From contig CAXAMN010021751.1 in NCBI GenBank assembly GCA_963970005.1, forward strand, positions 797,241 through 861,240: a stretch of DNA of 64,000 nt. The letters are read 5' to 3'. The DNA comes from Durusdinium trenchii (taxonomy: Eukaryota > Sar > Dinophyceae > Suessiales > Symbiodiniaceae). Below the pieces are notes generated by a model. That model saw only the letters and a list, made by a program, of their open reading frames with translations, searched no databases and was not told the origin of the DNA. Shown here one piece after another: positions 12,604 to 23,536 of this stretch. Both the position numbers and the translations under genes were made by a program. How positions within the stretch are numbered: the first letter of the stretch is position 1; every line of letters starts with the position of its first letter.

Positions 12604-13585
12604 TGATCTTTGGCTGCGTCGGCCAAGATACATGCACTCTGGCATGGGCGCAAAGCTTTTTGTTGCATCTCTGGCTGCATCGGCCAGGATGCATGCAGTG
12701 AGCTCGCGCAGAATGAAAAAAGAGCGCGATCAAGACTTCTTCAATTTTGGGTGTCTGGCTTTCTTTACATTGGTGCATTGAATGCTTTAAATGTTTCAGG
12801 CTTCCGGAAAAAGACCCTGTAAAAACATTACAGTTTTAACTTCTAAGTTTTCTAACTAACGGGAAGCTTGGGAGTCTGGCTTGCACTGCGCACCATATTT
12901 TCTCTTGAATTGAATTGAAGATTGCTCCAGCCAGCGGTTCCAAGCCAAGCATGGGAACCTCCAACCAAGCTGATTATTGCAGCCTTCCTGTTCTACACAA
13001 ACTTTGGAAAACGTGTTCTCGAGTGGCGGTTGCCTGTTTGTCGAGCGGGTGCTGCAAAATTATTCTTTGGACACAGGAAATTAAATTTCCCCTGTTGCCC
13101 TTCAATTGTCACATTCTCACAAAGTCCCGTCAAATGCCTTGAAGTTGGCTGGCGTTGTATGCCTCGCTTTGCACAATGACTTTGCCACAGCTGTTTTCTT
13201 AGACCCTTGAGTAGGAAGCTTATAAGTTATTTTGAATTCTCGATTTTGCACCTAGAATGGTATCACTCAAGGAAGATGGCACCAACCCTTCCACAGAGCA
13301 AAAAAAGAATCCAAAATTCCAAAGAGCAATACTAAGAAACATGAACATCACAGCGGTGGAAGGCTCCGGCGAGCCGCCTTCAGCTGGTGTTTTCAACTCA
13401 ATTGAACAATATGAGTCAGTGGGTTCAATCTGCATCCCAAGGTTGAACAGGTATACACACTGTAAAGAGAATATGCGCAGCAATTTTTCAGGTTGAACAC
13501 ATCGTTTCGATATCTGAGACCACTTCTTCCAGTCACTTCTTCCATCCACTTCGACTTCCACTTCGTTCCCGTCCTCAAGTCCCAC

Positions 13586-13709
13586 CCGGCCACATGCCCA
13601 TAGCGCTCAGGCCCACAAGCATCCAGCAGCTGCCAGCGACCCAAGCGATCGAAGCGCCACAGGTCTCCCAAGGGCAGCTGGCCATTGAAACCACCTTGAA
13701 GCCATAGAC
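13586..13709 (-). CDS. Kelch-repeat exon (most downstream seen)
   Basis: Minus-strand coding LWLQGGFNGQLPLGDLWRFD, then RLGRWQLLD and PERYGHVAGWD. It starts with the double-Gly strand and ends with the Arg-x-x-His strand, a typical offset of exon and blade boundaries. It lies between CACCCAG and GTGGGA splice-like sites. I could not find the terminal exon of this gene. Confidence 0.72.
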
Positions 13710-14571
13710 CTGGGTGATGGTGACTTCTTAGACCGAGGCGCCTAGGACCTATACACCTAGGACCTCCTGCCTAGGACCTGGTGTGTCAGAACGGGTCTGC
13801 CACTATAAGTGAGTGTTAGACACGCTTCGGGCATGGCAGAGTAAGGCTTTTGGTGATACTTGCGACATTCATCCCCCAAGCAGAGCGTGGTAGAGCACTC
13901 TGCTAACTTCAAAGACGTGAACAAAGCGACCTGGCAACCTGAAGCAAGAAAAGCAGCCATGCATGAATTCACTCGGTTAGAGCATTCCCTTGCGTTCAAC
14001 CTGGCATTCTCAAACTACCTCCACGTCCCTAACATGGCTGAAACAAAAGCAATGTGTCTCTCAACAAGGCACTTGTGTGGGTTCCTAAAGGGACACCGGC
14101 CCCCCTGCCAACTTGTAAATCACACCAACTGTCAATTGTCAACGCATCCGAAGGGCTCCAACTACCTCCTGAGAAGATGGTTCAGGTGGGTTTGGGGGTT
14201 ACAAACCACCTTCCCAGATTTTTGAGGATATGGTTGGAGCCCTAGGGCATGCTCATCCCCCATCACAATGGTGCGCGACACCATATTTTCATCTACTCCC
14301 AAAGCAAGTGATATGTGCGAACCTCGCAGCACCTCCACAAGCAACTCTTCCGCGAACCAGTCCAACGGTGCATGATATGTTTGGGGGTCTCTTTTGTGAG
14401 CCTGGGCAAGGCATAAGTCAAATAGGCATGGACACGACACCCCAGCCGTTGACCCATCATGTGATTTGTCCCAGCACCTTCATGTCGGGGTCACCTGGCT
14501 GGTTTCGCCCCAGCCCACGATCAGGGACCTCGAAGGTCCAGGATACCCCTTTCTCAGGTCGTCCAACTCAC

Positions 14572-14726
14572 CCATGCCACGCGACTCTCCTCTGCCCAGG
14601 TCATCCCATGGTAGGCACGCGCAGAAGGGCTGCCAGTCACAGAGGACACCAAAGTCCAAGTATTGGAGGCCGTCAGGTATTGCCACAAGTCCCGGTAGTA
14701 GAAGCCTCCAAACATGTCAGAGTTCT
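14572..14726 (-). CDS. Kelch-repeat exon
   Basis: Minus-strand coding DMFGGFYYRDLWQYLTASNT, then WTLVS and SPSARAYHGMTWAEESRVAW. It shares ARAYHG with the exon at 15.2 kb. It is bounded by a TCAG acceptor and a consensus GTGAGT donor at 14566-14571, giving a 155-nt exon. Confidence 0.72.
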
Positions 14727-15188
14727 CTGATACTCTCGAAGAGCTTCTCTTGCTGGCTGGGGGGAATCAAGAGTCAAGGCCAAGCTCATTCAGTTTCTTT
14801 GTTTTGAGTAGGGATACCTGCGCCCAGCACACCCATTCAAGGGCAATCACAAAGTTACATGTCATTTCAGGTTGGCATTTCCTGCGACCGTTGGCAGCCG
14901 CTTGGCAAAGAGAACTCCAGAACTCCTTCATGTCTTGTCGGGGATCCACTCCCCACATGACATGAGCCTCTCCACATGACATGAGTAAGGAACTCTCTAC
15001 TAGGGTTACTCAACTTAAGCCCTCGAAAAGTGCTGAAAATGCACATATTTTTTCAGCTCACCCTAGCCAACCAAGACCTTTACAAGACAGTTTGTTGTTG
15101 TGTAAATTCACTAGTTAAAACAATGGTTGTTGGAAGCCTATAGGGCCATAGGGCTCATGAAACTGAACATTTGCCACCAAGCTGCTAC

Positions 15189-15327
15189 CATCATATCCGC
15201 CATGAATCCAAATGGCCTCCTCCACGTCATCATACGCGGCGCCGTGATACGCGCGCGCCGCTGGCGCGCCGCTGGCGGCACCATAGTGCATCCAAAGGCC
15301 ACTGGCGGTGTCGAAATGCCACAGGTC
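15189..15327 (-). CDS. Kelch-repeat exon
   Basis: Minus-strand coding DLWHFDTASGLWMHYG, then PAARAYHGAAYDDVEEAIWI, then HGGYDG. This is a full kelch unit: DLW-x-F-D, spaced Trp, Arg-x-x-His and the double Gly. An AG acceptor (TGTGAG) precedes position 15327, and a GTAGC donor follows 15189. It is the clearest kelch signature in the window. Confidence 0.75.
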
Positions 15328-15602
15328 CTCACAATGAACCATTTGAGAAACGAAACGAACCCATGCACCAAATTGTTTTTTTGTTTTCTACCTGGTCTTA
15401 GATTTCTTGTTTTTTCTTTTTGTGAACCATTTGAGACCACCCTGGCTGAGACCACCCTGCTGAGACCACCGCGCTCATCAGCCGTACGGTACGGACTGAA
15501 AAGGCGCGATGGAACGGATTGAAATTTATTGCGATGCAAGTTGATGAGGGGTCGTTGCTTAGTAAACGATGAAAACAGCATGGACCCTCAAATGGGGAGC
15601 GA

Positions 15603-15651
15603 CCACCACCACCATCATCATCATCATCGTCATCATCATCATCATCATCAC
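15603..15651 (+). repeat. (CAT/CAC)n microsatellite
   Basis: About 49 bases of CAC/CAT triplets with one CGT interruption, in intron-like sequence between kelch exons. Translations of it as poly-His or poly-Asp are not credible genes. Confidence 0.95.
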
Positions 15652-15889
15652 TCAAATGGAGTTGCAATGAAACCTGCTCATCAGGCAGTCTGCCTTCCCT
15701 ACTGGAAACACCGCTGAATCGTTAAACCACCATCCAAAGAGGAAAACAAAAGCCGCTGCTACAAAACAAAGGCTGCCAGAAAAGAAAACACCTCCAGGTA
15801 TCCACACGCACTATGCAAAGTAGAAGAACCTAGAATCTCTTCAAAGGCACCCCACTGGCCATCGCCTCCGCCCCCGCTTCCCGTCAGCT

Positions 15890-16011
15890 CCGCTCCGTCG
15901 GTCCTGCCGGTAGAGTCCATCATAACCGCCATGGATCCACAGCGTGGCGTTCGATGAGAGCAGCACCTCGACTCGACTGGCAATGAACGGGTCTCGAAAC
16001 GGGTCTCCTCC
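15890..16011 (-). CDS. Kelch-repeat exon
   Basis: Minus-strand coding from a CAG acceptor at about 16012: GGDPFRDPFIASRVEVLLSS then NATLWIHGGYDGLYRQ. The core LWIHGGYDG is nearly identical to the IWIHGGYDG of the exon at 15189-15327, pointing to repeated blades of one protein. The left boundary is uncertain. Confidence 0.65.
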
Positions 16012-16564
16012 CTGGAGATGATCCAACTGCACTCGTCTGAACGAGAAAAAGGCTAGCAGGGCAAGTCACATGACATCACTGATCAGGGATAGTCAGGTCG
16101 GTTGGGAACATAACAGCTCTTTGGATTAAAATCCTCATGTTTTTCGTGGAGTTCACCATGGTTTCACTCACCGGTTTCCGAGGATTTCATCGTGATCCGA
16201 CCTCGGAGGGCCGGTTACTGTTTGTCGGGTGTGGGATGCTCGACCTGGAGAGAATTCGGGTCGAACGGACATCAGCCTTTCGATATCTTTGGAGGGCTCT
16301 TGCGAAAAGGACGGGACAGAGTCTTTCTCTTTCTTACAGAAACAGTTTTTGGGAATTGTTGTGGAGGTTTCGAACCCAGTTCATGGGAATCAACGTATAT
16401 ACAGGGTTCGGTGGCGCAGTCCCGGTTGGCATGAAGATCAAAAGCAAGTTGATCCCTCATAAGCATCATAATGTACATGATACACGACTCACCCCATGTG
16501 TGGGTGACTGTGACTAGGCCTCAAACCAAAGATCCAACAATGGTTTCCCACTCCAACACTTTTC

Positions 16565-16640
16565 ATGTCCTGCAGCCCAGTTGCGTGCCCCCCACGCGCG
16601 CTGGGGCCTGTGGTGGTGCTCACCACTAAGGACCAGCTCC
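16565..16640 (-). CDS. Possible kelch-repeat exon (weak)
   Basis: Minus-strand frame reading TTTGPSARGGHATGLQDM. It resembles the P-x-x-R-x-x-H start of a kelch blade and lies in a GC-rich island between stronger kelch exons. There is no double-Gly strand in the same open stretch, so confidence is low. Confidence 0.3.
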
Positions 16641-17854
16641 TGAGGTTTGGCCGTTTTGCCAGTGTCATTCATCCACCACAGCTTGGGATTCGACGAGGGC
16701 CGAGGGGAGCGTCAGTGGAGCGTCTACCACCAGCCTCAAGTTCATGGATGGTCTCCCTCGGTGATTGACAGTAGGTAGGGCATGTCATGGTACCATCCCA
16801 TGTTGGCAAATGATTCTAGGAAAACAACCATGCAAGATAATGCAAGGCTTTGAGATCGAGTTTCCCTGTACAGAAATCCACATCATGAAGAGATTCTGCG
16901 CATTGGTAAATCCATATGTGCTTGGAATGGCTTGGGTTAACCGGCTTATAGACCCACCAACCAATCCAAACACATGAGATGGATAGGCACCATTTCAGTG
17001 ATGCTTGTTTTTCAAAGGATAAAACACCGGTTTGGATGGTTTGTGCTCATTTGTGCTCCAAAACAAGGTTCACACAGATTCTGTGTGTATAGAACATGTG
17101 TACTTCTCAGGGCCCATTGGAAAACACGGCCCATTCGATGTCCCAACTATGAAACTGTCAAGGCACGTGCCAGAGTAGCTCCACAAGTCCTTCACATAGT
17201 TCTCCCCATCCTCGGATGATTGGATGACGGAGAATCTGAGGAAGGATCACACCAAAGAATGAAAACACGTCATATTGGCTTCGCTCGAGTAGGGTGAATC
17301 CAGTAGATGGCTCATTTGTTCGGGTTGGTGAACAAAGGGATCGCCATTGAACTGGGCAAGCTAGTTGTGTGCCACCTACACCTCAAATCACAAAGAGGTA
17401 TACTAATCATTGTATAATTGTATGTATAGTACTATATATAAAAAGATATGTTCATATATACAGTATACGATGATCTTAAGCACGTCTCATCCTCCCACAA
17501 AAGCAGTCTGCAGTGCTGGTAGACTTGCGAAGCTACCAACACCTTCAAATTGATGTACTCTCGTTAAAACTCCCCCTGCACCCCGAACTCGCTATCTCCT
17601 ATCCAAGGAATTCGATGGATCCCCCTCCAACCACCACCCCAATGTGAGGTCACTCTTCCACCACCCACCTGGTTCTTCCCAACTGAACCCCTTAAGAGAA
17701 CTGAAGACCTCCCAAGGGTCTAGTAAGGGACCCTCAAAAAGGACGAACTTGAAGAACTTGGTGCCAAGTTCAATGCTTTCAGAGTGCTCCAATCCTCTAT
17801 GTTCCATCCATCATCACCCTGCATCTTCTGCTTCCCCTTTCGCTTCCTCCATCC

Positions 17855-17974
17855 CGTCCCTCCGTGTCGGGCCACGAACCCACCGAACATCCACAGCTGC
17901 AGCCCGTCCCAGCGCAGCGCGTGCTCCTCGCGCGCCGCGGGCGCGGAGGCCGCGGGCGAGGATCCTTGCGCCAA
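17855..17974 (-). CDS. Kelch-repeat exon
   Basis: Minus-strand coding AAREEHALRWDGLQLWMFGG then FVARHGG. It matches the kelch pattern Arg-x-x-His-x-x-x-x-Asp followed by LWMFGG. It is GC-rich relative to the surrounding intron-like sequence. Both boundaries are approximate; an AG acceptor (GGCGCAAG) is present near 17970. Confidence 0.6.
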
Positions 17975-19092
17975 GAGCCAGGCCTGGGTTGGGGGTGGTG
18001 CTGGGTGGAGGAGTTGTATACAGGTTGGTGGTTTTGCCTGGACATTGGATGGAAATGGCGTATGGAAAAGGGGCGGGGCGTCTAAGATGGTCTAACCCAC
18101 TCACCAGGTGGCAGGGCTTTCAAGTTTTTTGGTTGACGAGTTGTAGGTGGAGAGTTGCTCGCAAGTCTAGAAGCTCCGAGTGACTAGCGGCTAGCGAATC
18201 CACGTGGAGGAGTTCAGACCCAAATAGAGCCAATTAGGAAAAGGGGCTAAGCCAATCACACCTCTGACTGGTGTTCCGGGCATTGAATTTGAAGACGGTA
18301 CGGCGAGTCATAAAGACGTACGCTGGAGGAACCGTGCCATTGTGAGTCTAGTCGTGTGACCAACTCCACCACCAACAGTGGAACCTACCATCTGTGCGAA
18401 TCCAGCGGTAGGATGCCAGCAAAAGGTGTGCTTTCTTCTCTCCACAGCTAGGCGCTTGGCCTAGGGCCTAGCCTAGCAGTGCTTCCCCAGTCCCAACAGG
18501 CAAGAATGACTCATCAGGTCATGCAAGGCTCTTCTGCATCGGCATCCTTGGAGACTGAACATTCGACAGGACTCGCGGTTTCTGGGAGTTGCTTACTGGG
18601 ACTCCTCGAGAAATCACGAAAACTGAAGCACTCGGCTTTGCCCGGATTGGCTGTCACCTCCAAACGCAGCAAATCCACCATCGGTGGCAGGCCACAGGGG
18701 TCCCAAAGGGCATTCATTGTTCAACAAACTAATATGCCTGAGCCCAAATACATACACAACACAAAAAACTTAATCGACAAAAATCCGTTGACAAAGCCCA
18801 AGTCAAGCGGCATTTCTTCCAAACCCGGCTTGAGATCACTCACCACCAAATCTCTGCCCAACCGCCAAGACGTTTCAAATCACTATCTTGCAAACCCACA
18901 ACTCCTTAAAATCTTCAGCTGACGCCACTGCCACGTCTCCCACCAACCCCCCCAAACAATCTTCCCAAAAGCCACGAACCTCCTTATCTAATGTAGACTC
19001 TTGATGAATAACCCCCCCGATTTGAGTTGGAAATCCACTGAAGAGGCCTGGGGAGTTCATTCAGGCCTTGAGTCCTCTGTCATATAAGTCAC

Positions 19093-19238
19093 TGCCAGGT
19101 CTCCCAAATCCACAAATCCTCCAACAGCGTCTCTTCTCCACGTCCTCCATGCAGCCACCATCGTCGCTCCACAGCATCCCAAGCTGCCGCGTGCGCCCGG
19201 CGCGCGCGGGGCGCGGTGAGAGCGCTGGATGCGAGGCT
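19093..19238 (-). CDS. Kelch-repeat exon (most upstream strong one)
   Basis: Minus-strand coding PRARRAHAAAWDAVERRWWL then HGGRGEETLLEDLWIWETW. It shows the kelch pattern: Arg-x-x-His-x-x-x-x-Asp, then a hydrophobic strand with a double Gly (HGG), then DLW. A GT donor follows GGCA at 19093, and an AG acceptor lies near 19238. Kelch repeats form the blades of a beta-propeller. It is probably an exon of the same large minus-strand gene as the exons at 17.9, 15.9, 15.2, 14.6 and 13.6 kb. Confidence 0.7.
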
Positions 19239-22166
19239 CCAAGTGGCGAAGACAGGTGTCAAGAGAGAAAGGTAGAGAAGCACCTGGGGCTGGAGAGGCA
19301 TTGGACACTTTGGTGGGAACAACACGGCGTGGTATGATAGGGCAGGTGTCAAGAGAAGCACCTGGGGGCTGGAGAGGCTTTGGACAACAACACAGCTTGG
19401 TACGAGGGTTCTTTCTGCTGGAACGTGAACAGCACAAGGGCCTAACAGGGAATCAAGGGTTTGGAAGAGCAACCTGTGTGATATGTTAGGGCTGAAGATG
19501 GACATGTCAGGGCGCTCAAGCTGGAACATATTGGATCTCTCTTGGACTTGCCAGCACAAAGGCCACGATAGGGAAATTAAGGGTTTGGAAAAGCAACTAT
19601 ATATCTGTGGCCCAAAACTGTAAGACTGCAAGAAACCGTCGTCTTCGCAACATACTTGCTAGTGGCCGGGTTGCAGTGTAATCTGTTTTGGATGTAAACA
19701 TTGAACATGAAGAAGGGCCGGGGATTCTGTATGTCCATTTTTCGCACAAGCACACGTAAAACACAACTATTGTCTGAACATCAAGCAGCTACATTCTTTC
19801 TTCTTTATCTAGTTCTTCAACCGCGTTGGGTTTATGATTTCTGCCACTCCCCGCAAGCACCATGGGGTGTAACTCACTGGCTAGCTGTGTCTGTTTTCGC
19901 TACACCGTTGGTTCTCCGGTTCGGGGCCCAAGGTCGGTGGCTCCGTTCGGGCCCACAGGAACGGAAAGTGCAAGCACCCTGACTGACGCTCATGGAGCGT
20001 CGACCCCTGGAAGCTCGAGTTCTGCACAAAACAGGGAGCTGGCAAATCTTACACTCTGACGAAGTACATGGAAGTGGATGGAAAATGGTTCCTGGCAAGA
20101 CTCCTAGACTCCTTTTCACTTGCCGAAGGAGGGGTGAGCACCACCATCTTTCATGTTTGAGTCGGTGCATCTGCTTTTGGAAGATCCTCCATCTCACATG
20201 GTTGCACATCATATCACCTCATCCATCCCAGCCATCCTGATGTTGCGAGCCACAGCGACCATGGCGCTTCATCGGTCCATCGGACCAATGCCATGGACCC
20301 TTTAAGTCCGATCGAGAGTGATCCCTTAGTTTGTGGGGTGCCCCCACATCGAGGCATATGAAAACTTGAAGTTCACCGGCTGAATGTTGTGGATCTTCCT
20401 TTTTCAACACCTGATCATGTTCTTTTGCAGGCGGTAGCTGGCCATTTTCGAAGAAATTGAACTGACAATTCTGACAATGTATGTTTTTTTTTTCTGGCAT
20501 TCTTGGGGAACACGCCCCCGAAACATGAAAAACAAGAAGGCCCAACTACAGCATCAACAACATCAGGGGCAGTCCATGCATGACGTACTCCACTTCTCCA
20601 ACATCCAACGGTGAAACCGCCCCTCTTGAGCAGTGAAACTTCCGAACACGCCAGAAGGACAAGCAATCCTCTTGCACCCGTGGCCACAGAAAACACATGG
20701 GGATGTTACTGGATACACCCGGGTCACCTGGGAGAGATTAACATGGAAGCTGAACATGGACCACCATATTCCTCTGCAACCCAGTGGTTTTCAGGTTCCA
20801 TGCGTGCAACATCTGCTCAAATCTGTTCTTCCTACCCTCCCTCACCCCATCCAAACCTTGATTGGCTGTCAAGTCAAGTCCAACCAGCCCCCCCCGTGCA
20901 AAACTAGACCGTGAACAACATGAACAACACTGGTTTTGTCAAGCAAAGCCATGGCTCCAAGATCTTCCAAATGATCCATGTTCAGGGCCCTATGTCACTT
21001 TGCAGGAGTTTTTCAGGAGGCGACTGACTCACCCAGATTCACTCCCCCAGATTCACCCCTCCCTACCTCGATGTTCGGTTCTCCAATCCATCTACATCAC
21101 TGTGTCACCGTTGATCAATGTATTAGACTCTGTATACCTGGATGGTGAAGCTCCATCTGAATCTGTAGGGTGTTCTTGATCCGCCCTCCACCTGAAGTAG
21201 ACTCCCCTCCCTCTCCTGGCCTCGGATCGATGGTCCACGCAGGACCTGCCAGGCCACCCCAGCCGAACTCCCCGGCCACCGCACCTGGCGGTAGACTCTC
21301 GAATGGATGGAGGGCGGGGCGGCGAGTCGGCACCGGAACAAGAGGACAGGAACAGTAGCAACCTGGATTCTTCGCCATGAATTCAACCCTCATGAGCTCC
21401 CGAACTTCTTGGGCAATCCGATCTCATTCCTGAAGCCATGGCTGATTCGGCCAATCCGCTCTCATCAGCTTCTTTTTCGGTATCAAGATTCGCCGCTTCA
21501 ACGTCCACGGTCCACTCAGAGCATTCCACGGACCGGGGGGGAGGACGTGGCCGTCTGGCCTTTCCCATTCCACTGAAGACCTACAGTACATAGCATGGTG
21601 CCTTCAGTAAGACCTACAACGGACTTTACTGAAGACCATCGTTTCCATTCTGACTTTCTGGCTTTTACATAGCATGGTGCCTTTCAACATGCGGCTCATC
21701 AGCTCATCAGTAAAGTCCTTTGTGATCAGATATGTGTTTTTCTTCTACGCTGATATCTCTCACAGGGCTGTTACCTGTCATAGGTTTCAGTTCTAGAATG
21801 GTGGCGCAGTCCATCCCCACGGTGTACATGTGATCCCATCACCTAGCTGCTATAGCTACTCACTTTCCATTCTGCTTCTGGATGTAGCACGCGATGTGCA
21901 TGAAGAAGGAGATGGGGAGCAGCAAAGACTCCACGATGTAAGAGGCATTGAAGTACCCACCTGAGCGCGGCGTTGAACACGCGCATCCTTGTGTTGCATA
22001 CGCTTATATACTTGCCCTAACCCTCTGAGAAGGTGCTTGGGGTGGGTTTGGAGGGTCCAAGTTCCTTTTGAGGAGGTACTTGGATCCCTAATTAGGGTTG
22101 TATCTGTTTACATCTGTTTACATACCTTTGATTCAGTGAGAGTGCTCAGGGCTTGGTCCTCTCACC
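19239..22166. other. No recognised gene; probably introns of the kelch-type gene
   Basis: Contains near-repeated phrases around 19250-19600 (TCAAGAGA-AG-CACCTGGGG twice, about 90 bp apart). There is also a minus-strand protein-like stretch near 21440-21560 (SVECSEWTVDVEAANLDTEK). Nothing assignable. Confidence 0.45.
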
Positions 22167-22209
22167 AACCAGTTGAAATGCCACAGCGTGCTGTCAGGTG
22201 GGCCACTCC
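22167..22209 (-). CDS. Possible short kelch-type exon
   Basis: 43 nt between a TTTCAG acceptor and a GTGAGAGG donor on the minus strand, reading SGPPDSTLWHFNWL. It recalls the DLWHFD strand of the exon at 15.2 kb. It is short, so support is modest. Confidence 0.35.
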
Positions 22210-22754
22210 CTGAAAGTTGAATCCATCCAGTTCTGAAAACAACAGGCAACTCCACCGCAACCTGCATATACAGCTTGCAATTTTTGAGGCGTTGAGGTTC
22301 CATACGTGCCTTGCCGAGCGTAAGCACTCCATTGTAAAGCCTGTGACCCCAAAACATGTCCCAAATCTACCTCACTCAGTCCTGAATGTATGCCTGAGCC
22401 CTCCAAGACTCTGTAGGCCAGTTGACCAGAAAGAAAGGCTCGGATTCCCTGCGGTTACATCCGGACTTCCGCTTCCAACAAAGGTGAGGATTCATCTAGA
22501 TGTCTGAAACATCAACTAAACACATGGGAAGACTGAGTATCTCATGCTTCTTCCCCACAGGAAGCTGAAGCTAGAGAAGTGCAACAAACCATAAAAGGTT
22601 GATGTTCCTCTCCCTATCACCATGTATAACCAGTCTCAACCAGCTTCCCAAACAACTCAGTTTGCAAAGTTGTCCACCCCTTAGCAGCTTGGTTCGGCTG
22701 GCTTAGACTGCATTGAATTTCTTAGCTTGCAGGCTTGCAAGTATTTGCAAGTGA

Positions 22755-22867
22755 CCCACTGCGCCCACACTCCTGTCACCCACCGACGAGCACTCCATGG
22801 CACCAGCATCCACCTTGGCCCACTGAGGGTCATAGTAGTTGAACTGCAAGTTGCCGTAGAGGCCCAC
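22755..22867 (-). CDS. Probable upstream exon of the kelch-type gene
   Basis: Minus-strand coding VGLYGNLQFNYYDPQWAKVD, then AMECSSVGDRSVGAVGH, after an AG acceptor at 22868. The spacing N-L-x-F ... W ... R-x-x-G-A-V-G-H resembles a divergent kelch blade. Linking it to the exons 3.5 kb away is inference. Confidence 0.4.
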
Positions 22868-23399
22868 CTCAAGTGGCTGAGGCTTTCAGGGCAGCACTTG
22901 CTGGTGCATCACATACAAGAACTTTTCGCAGCATGCACGACCAAATGAGAGAAGTGTAGGTTTGGTGAAAGACAGGGCGCAGCGGCTCAGAAAGCTGATT
23001 TGGACTTGATACAGGGTCCGATGTGGCAACACCGCCATAACCCTTTCAGTGCAGCTAGTCTAAGTCAATTCATCTACGTAACTGTCCCCCTGTGGACTGC
23101 TTTGAGAGCAAGCAATTTACACATGTATAATATTATGTAATTATGTCCAAAGGATTAAATTTTCTGAAACAGGACCGAAATGGGAGTTGACATTGTAAAT
23201 GCAGGGTGGGCACTTTGGAAGCCTCCCTACAGCAAACGTTACGACTCAGTCCAGCTTGAGTGCCGCACTGAACTTGCTGTGCCACCGACACCTGTCAAAC
23301 TTATTATATAACTTAGGGCTCCACCCGAGCCGCCCCAATCCATGAACACACTTGGCCTTGCGATCGGCCATGCATGGACCCCACAAAATGACAAACATG

Positions 23400-23536
23400 T
23401 GTCGAAAACGAAGGTGCCTAAGAAGAAACGAAGATGCCCGTCTTTTCCGCCATGCGTGCACGATGCAAAAGGGGACGATCACTGCGGCTCGCGAGGATCG
23501 GCACAACGTCAGATCAAATGGAGGAAACATGAAACA
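23400..23536 (-). repeat. 3' LTR of copia element 1
   Basis: Second copy of the 137-bp LTR, with one difference (C at 23492). The pol reading frame runs into it and stops at 23514. Just inside it (23537-23546, minus strand) is a short GGGGG-containing stretch in the place expected for the polypurine tract. Confidence 0.93.

Larger units (their letters stand above)
11230..12687 (+). repeat. Six copies of a 16-17-base hairpin motif
   Basis: Variants of TTGGCTGCTTCGGCCAA occur at 11230-11245, 11267-11283, 11909-11925, 12239-12255, 12610-12626 and 12671-12687. The arms TTGGC/GCCAA are complementary, with compensatory changes in some copies (CTGGC ... GCCAG). The first copy has lost the second arm. 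A further copy lies near 21437. They sit in intron-like parts and at the edges of the coding stretches. Confidence 0.7.

Noticed and set aside
12299-12778. Leu/Arg-rich minus-strand open frame
   Set aside because: It is the antisense of the Lys/Pro-rich plus-strand stretch. The LRLRLLRW pattern is a low-complexity shadow.
15138-15581. 147-codon minus-strand frame
   Set aside because: Overlaps the kelch exon in another frame and continues into intron-like sequence.
15398-15667. Poly-Asp / poly-His open frames
   Set aside because: Produced by the CAT/CAC microsatellite.
18479-18922. 147-codon plus-strand open frame
   Set aside because: Composition (Ser/Lys/Pro/Asn-rich, no motif) and its position between minus-strand kelch exons suggest chance.
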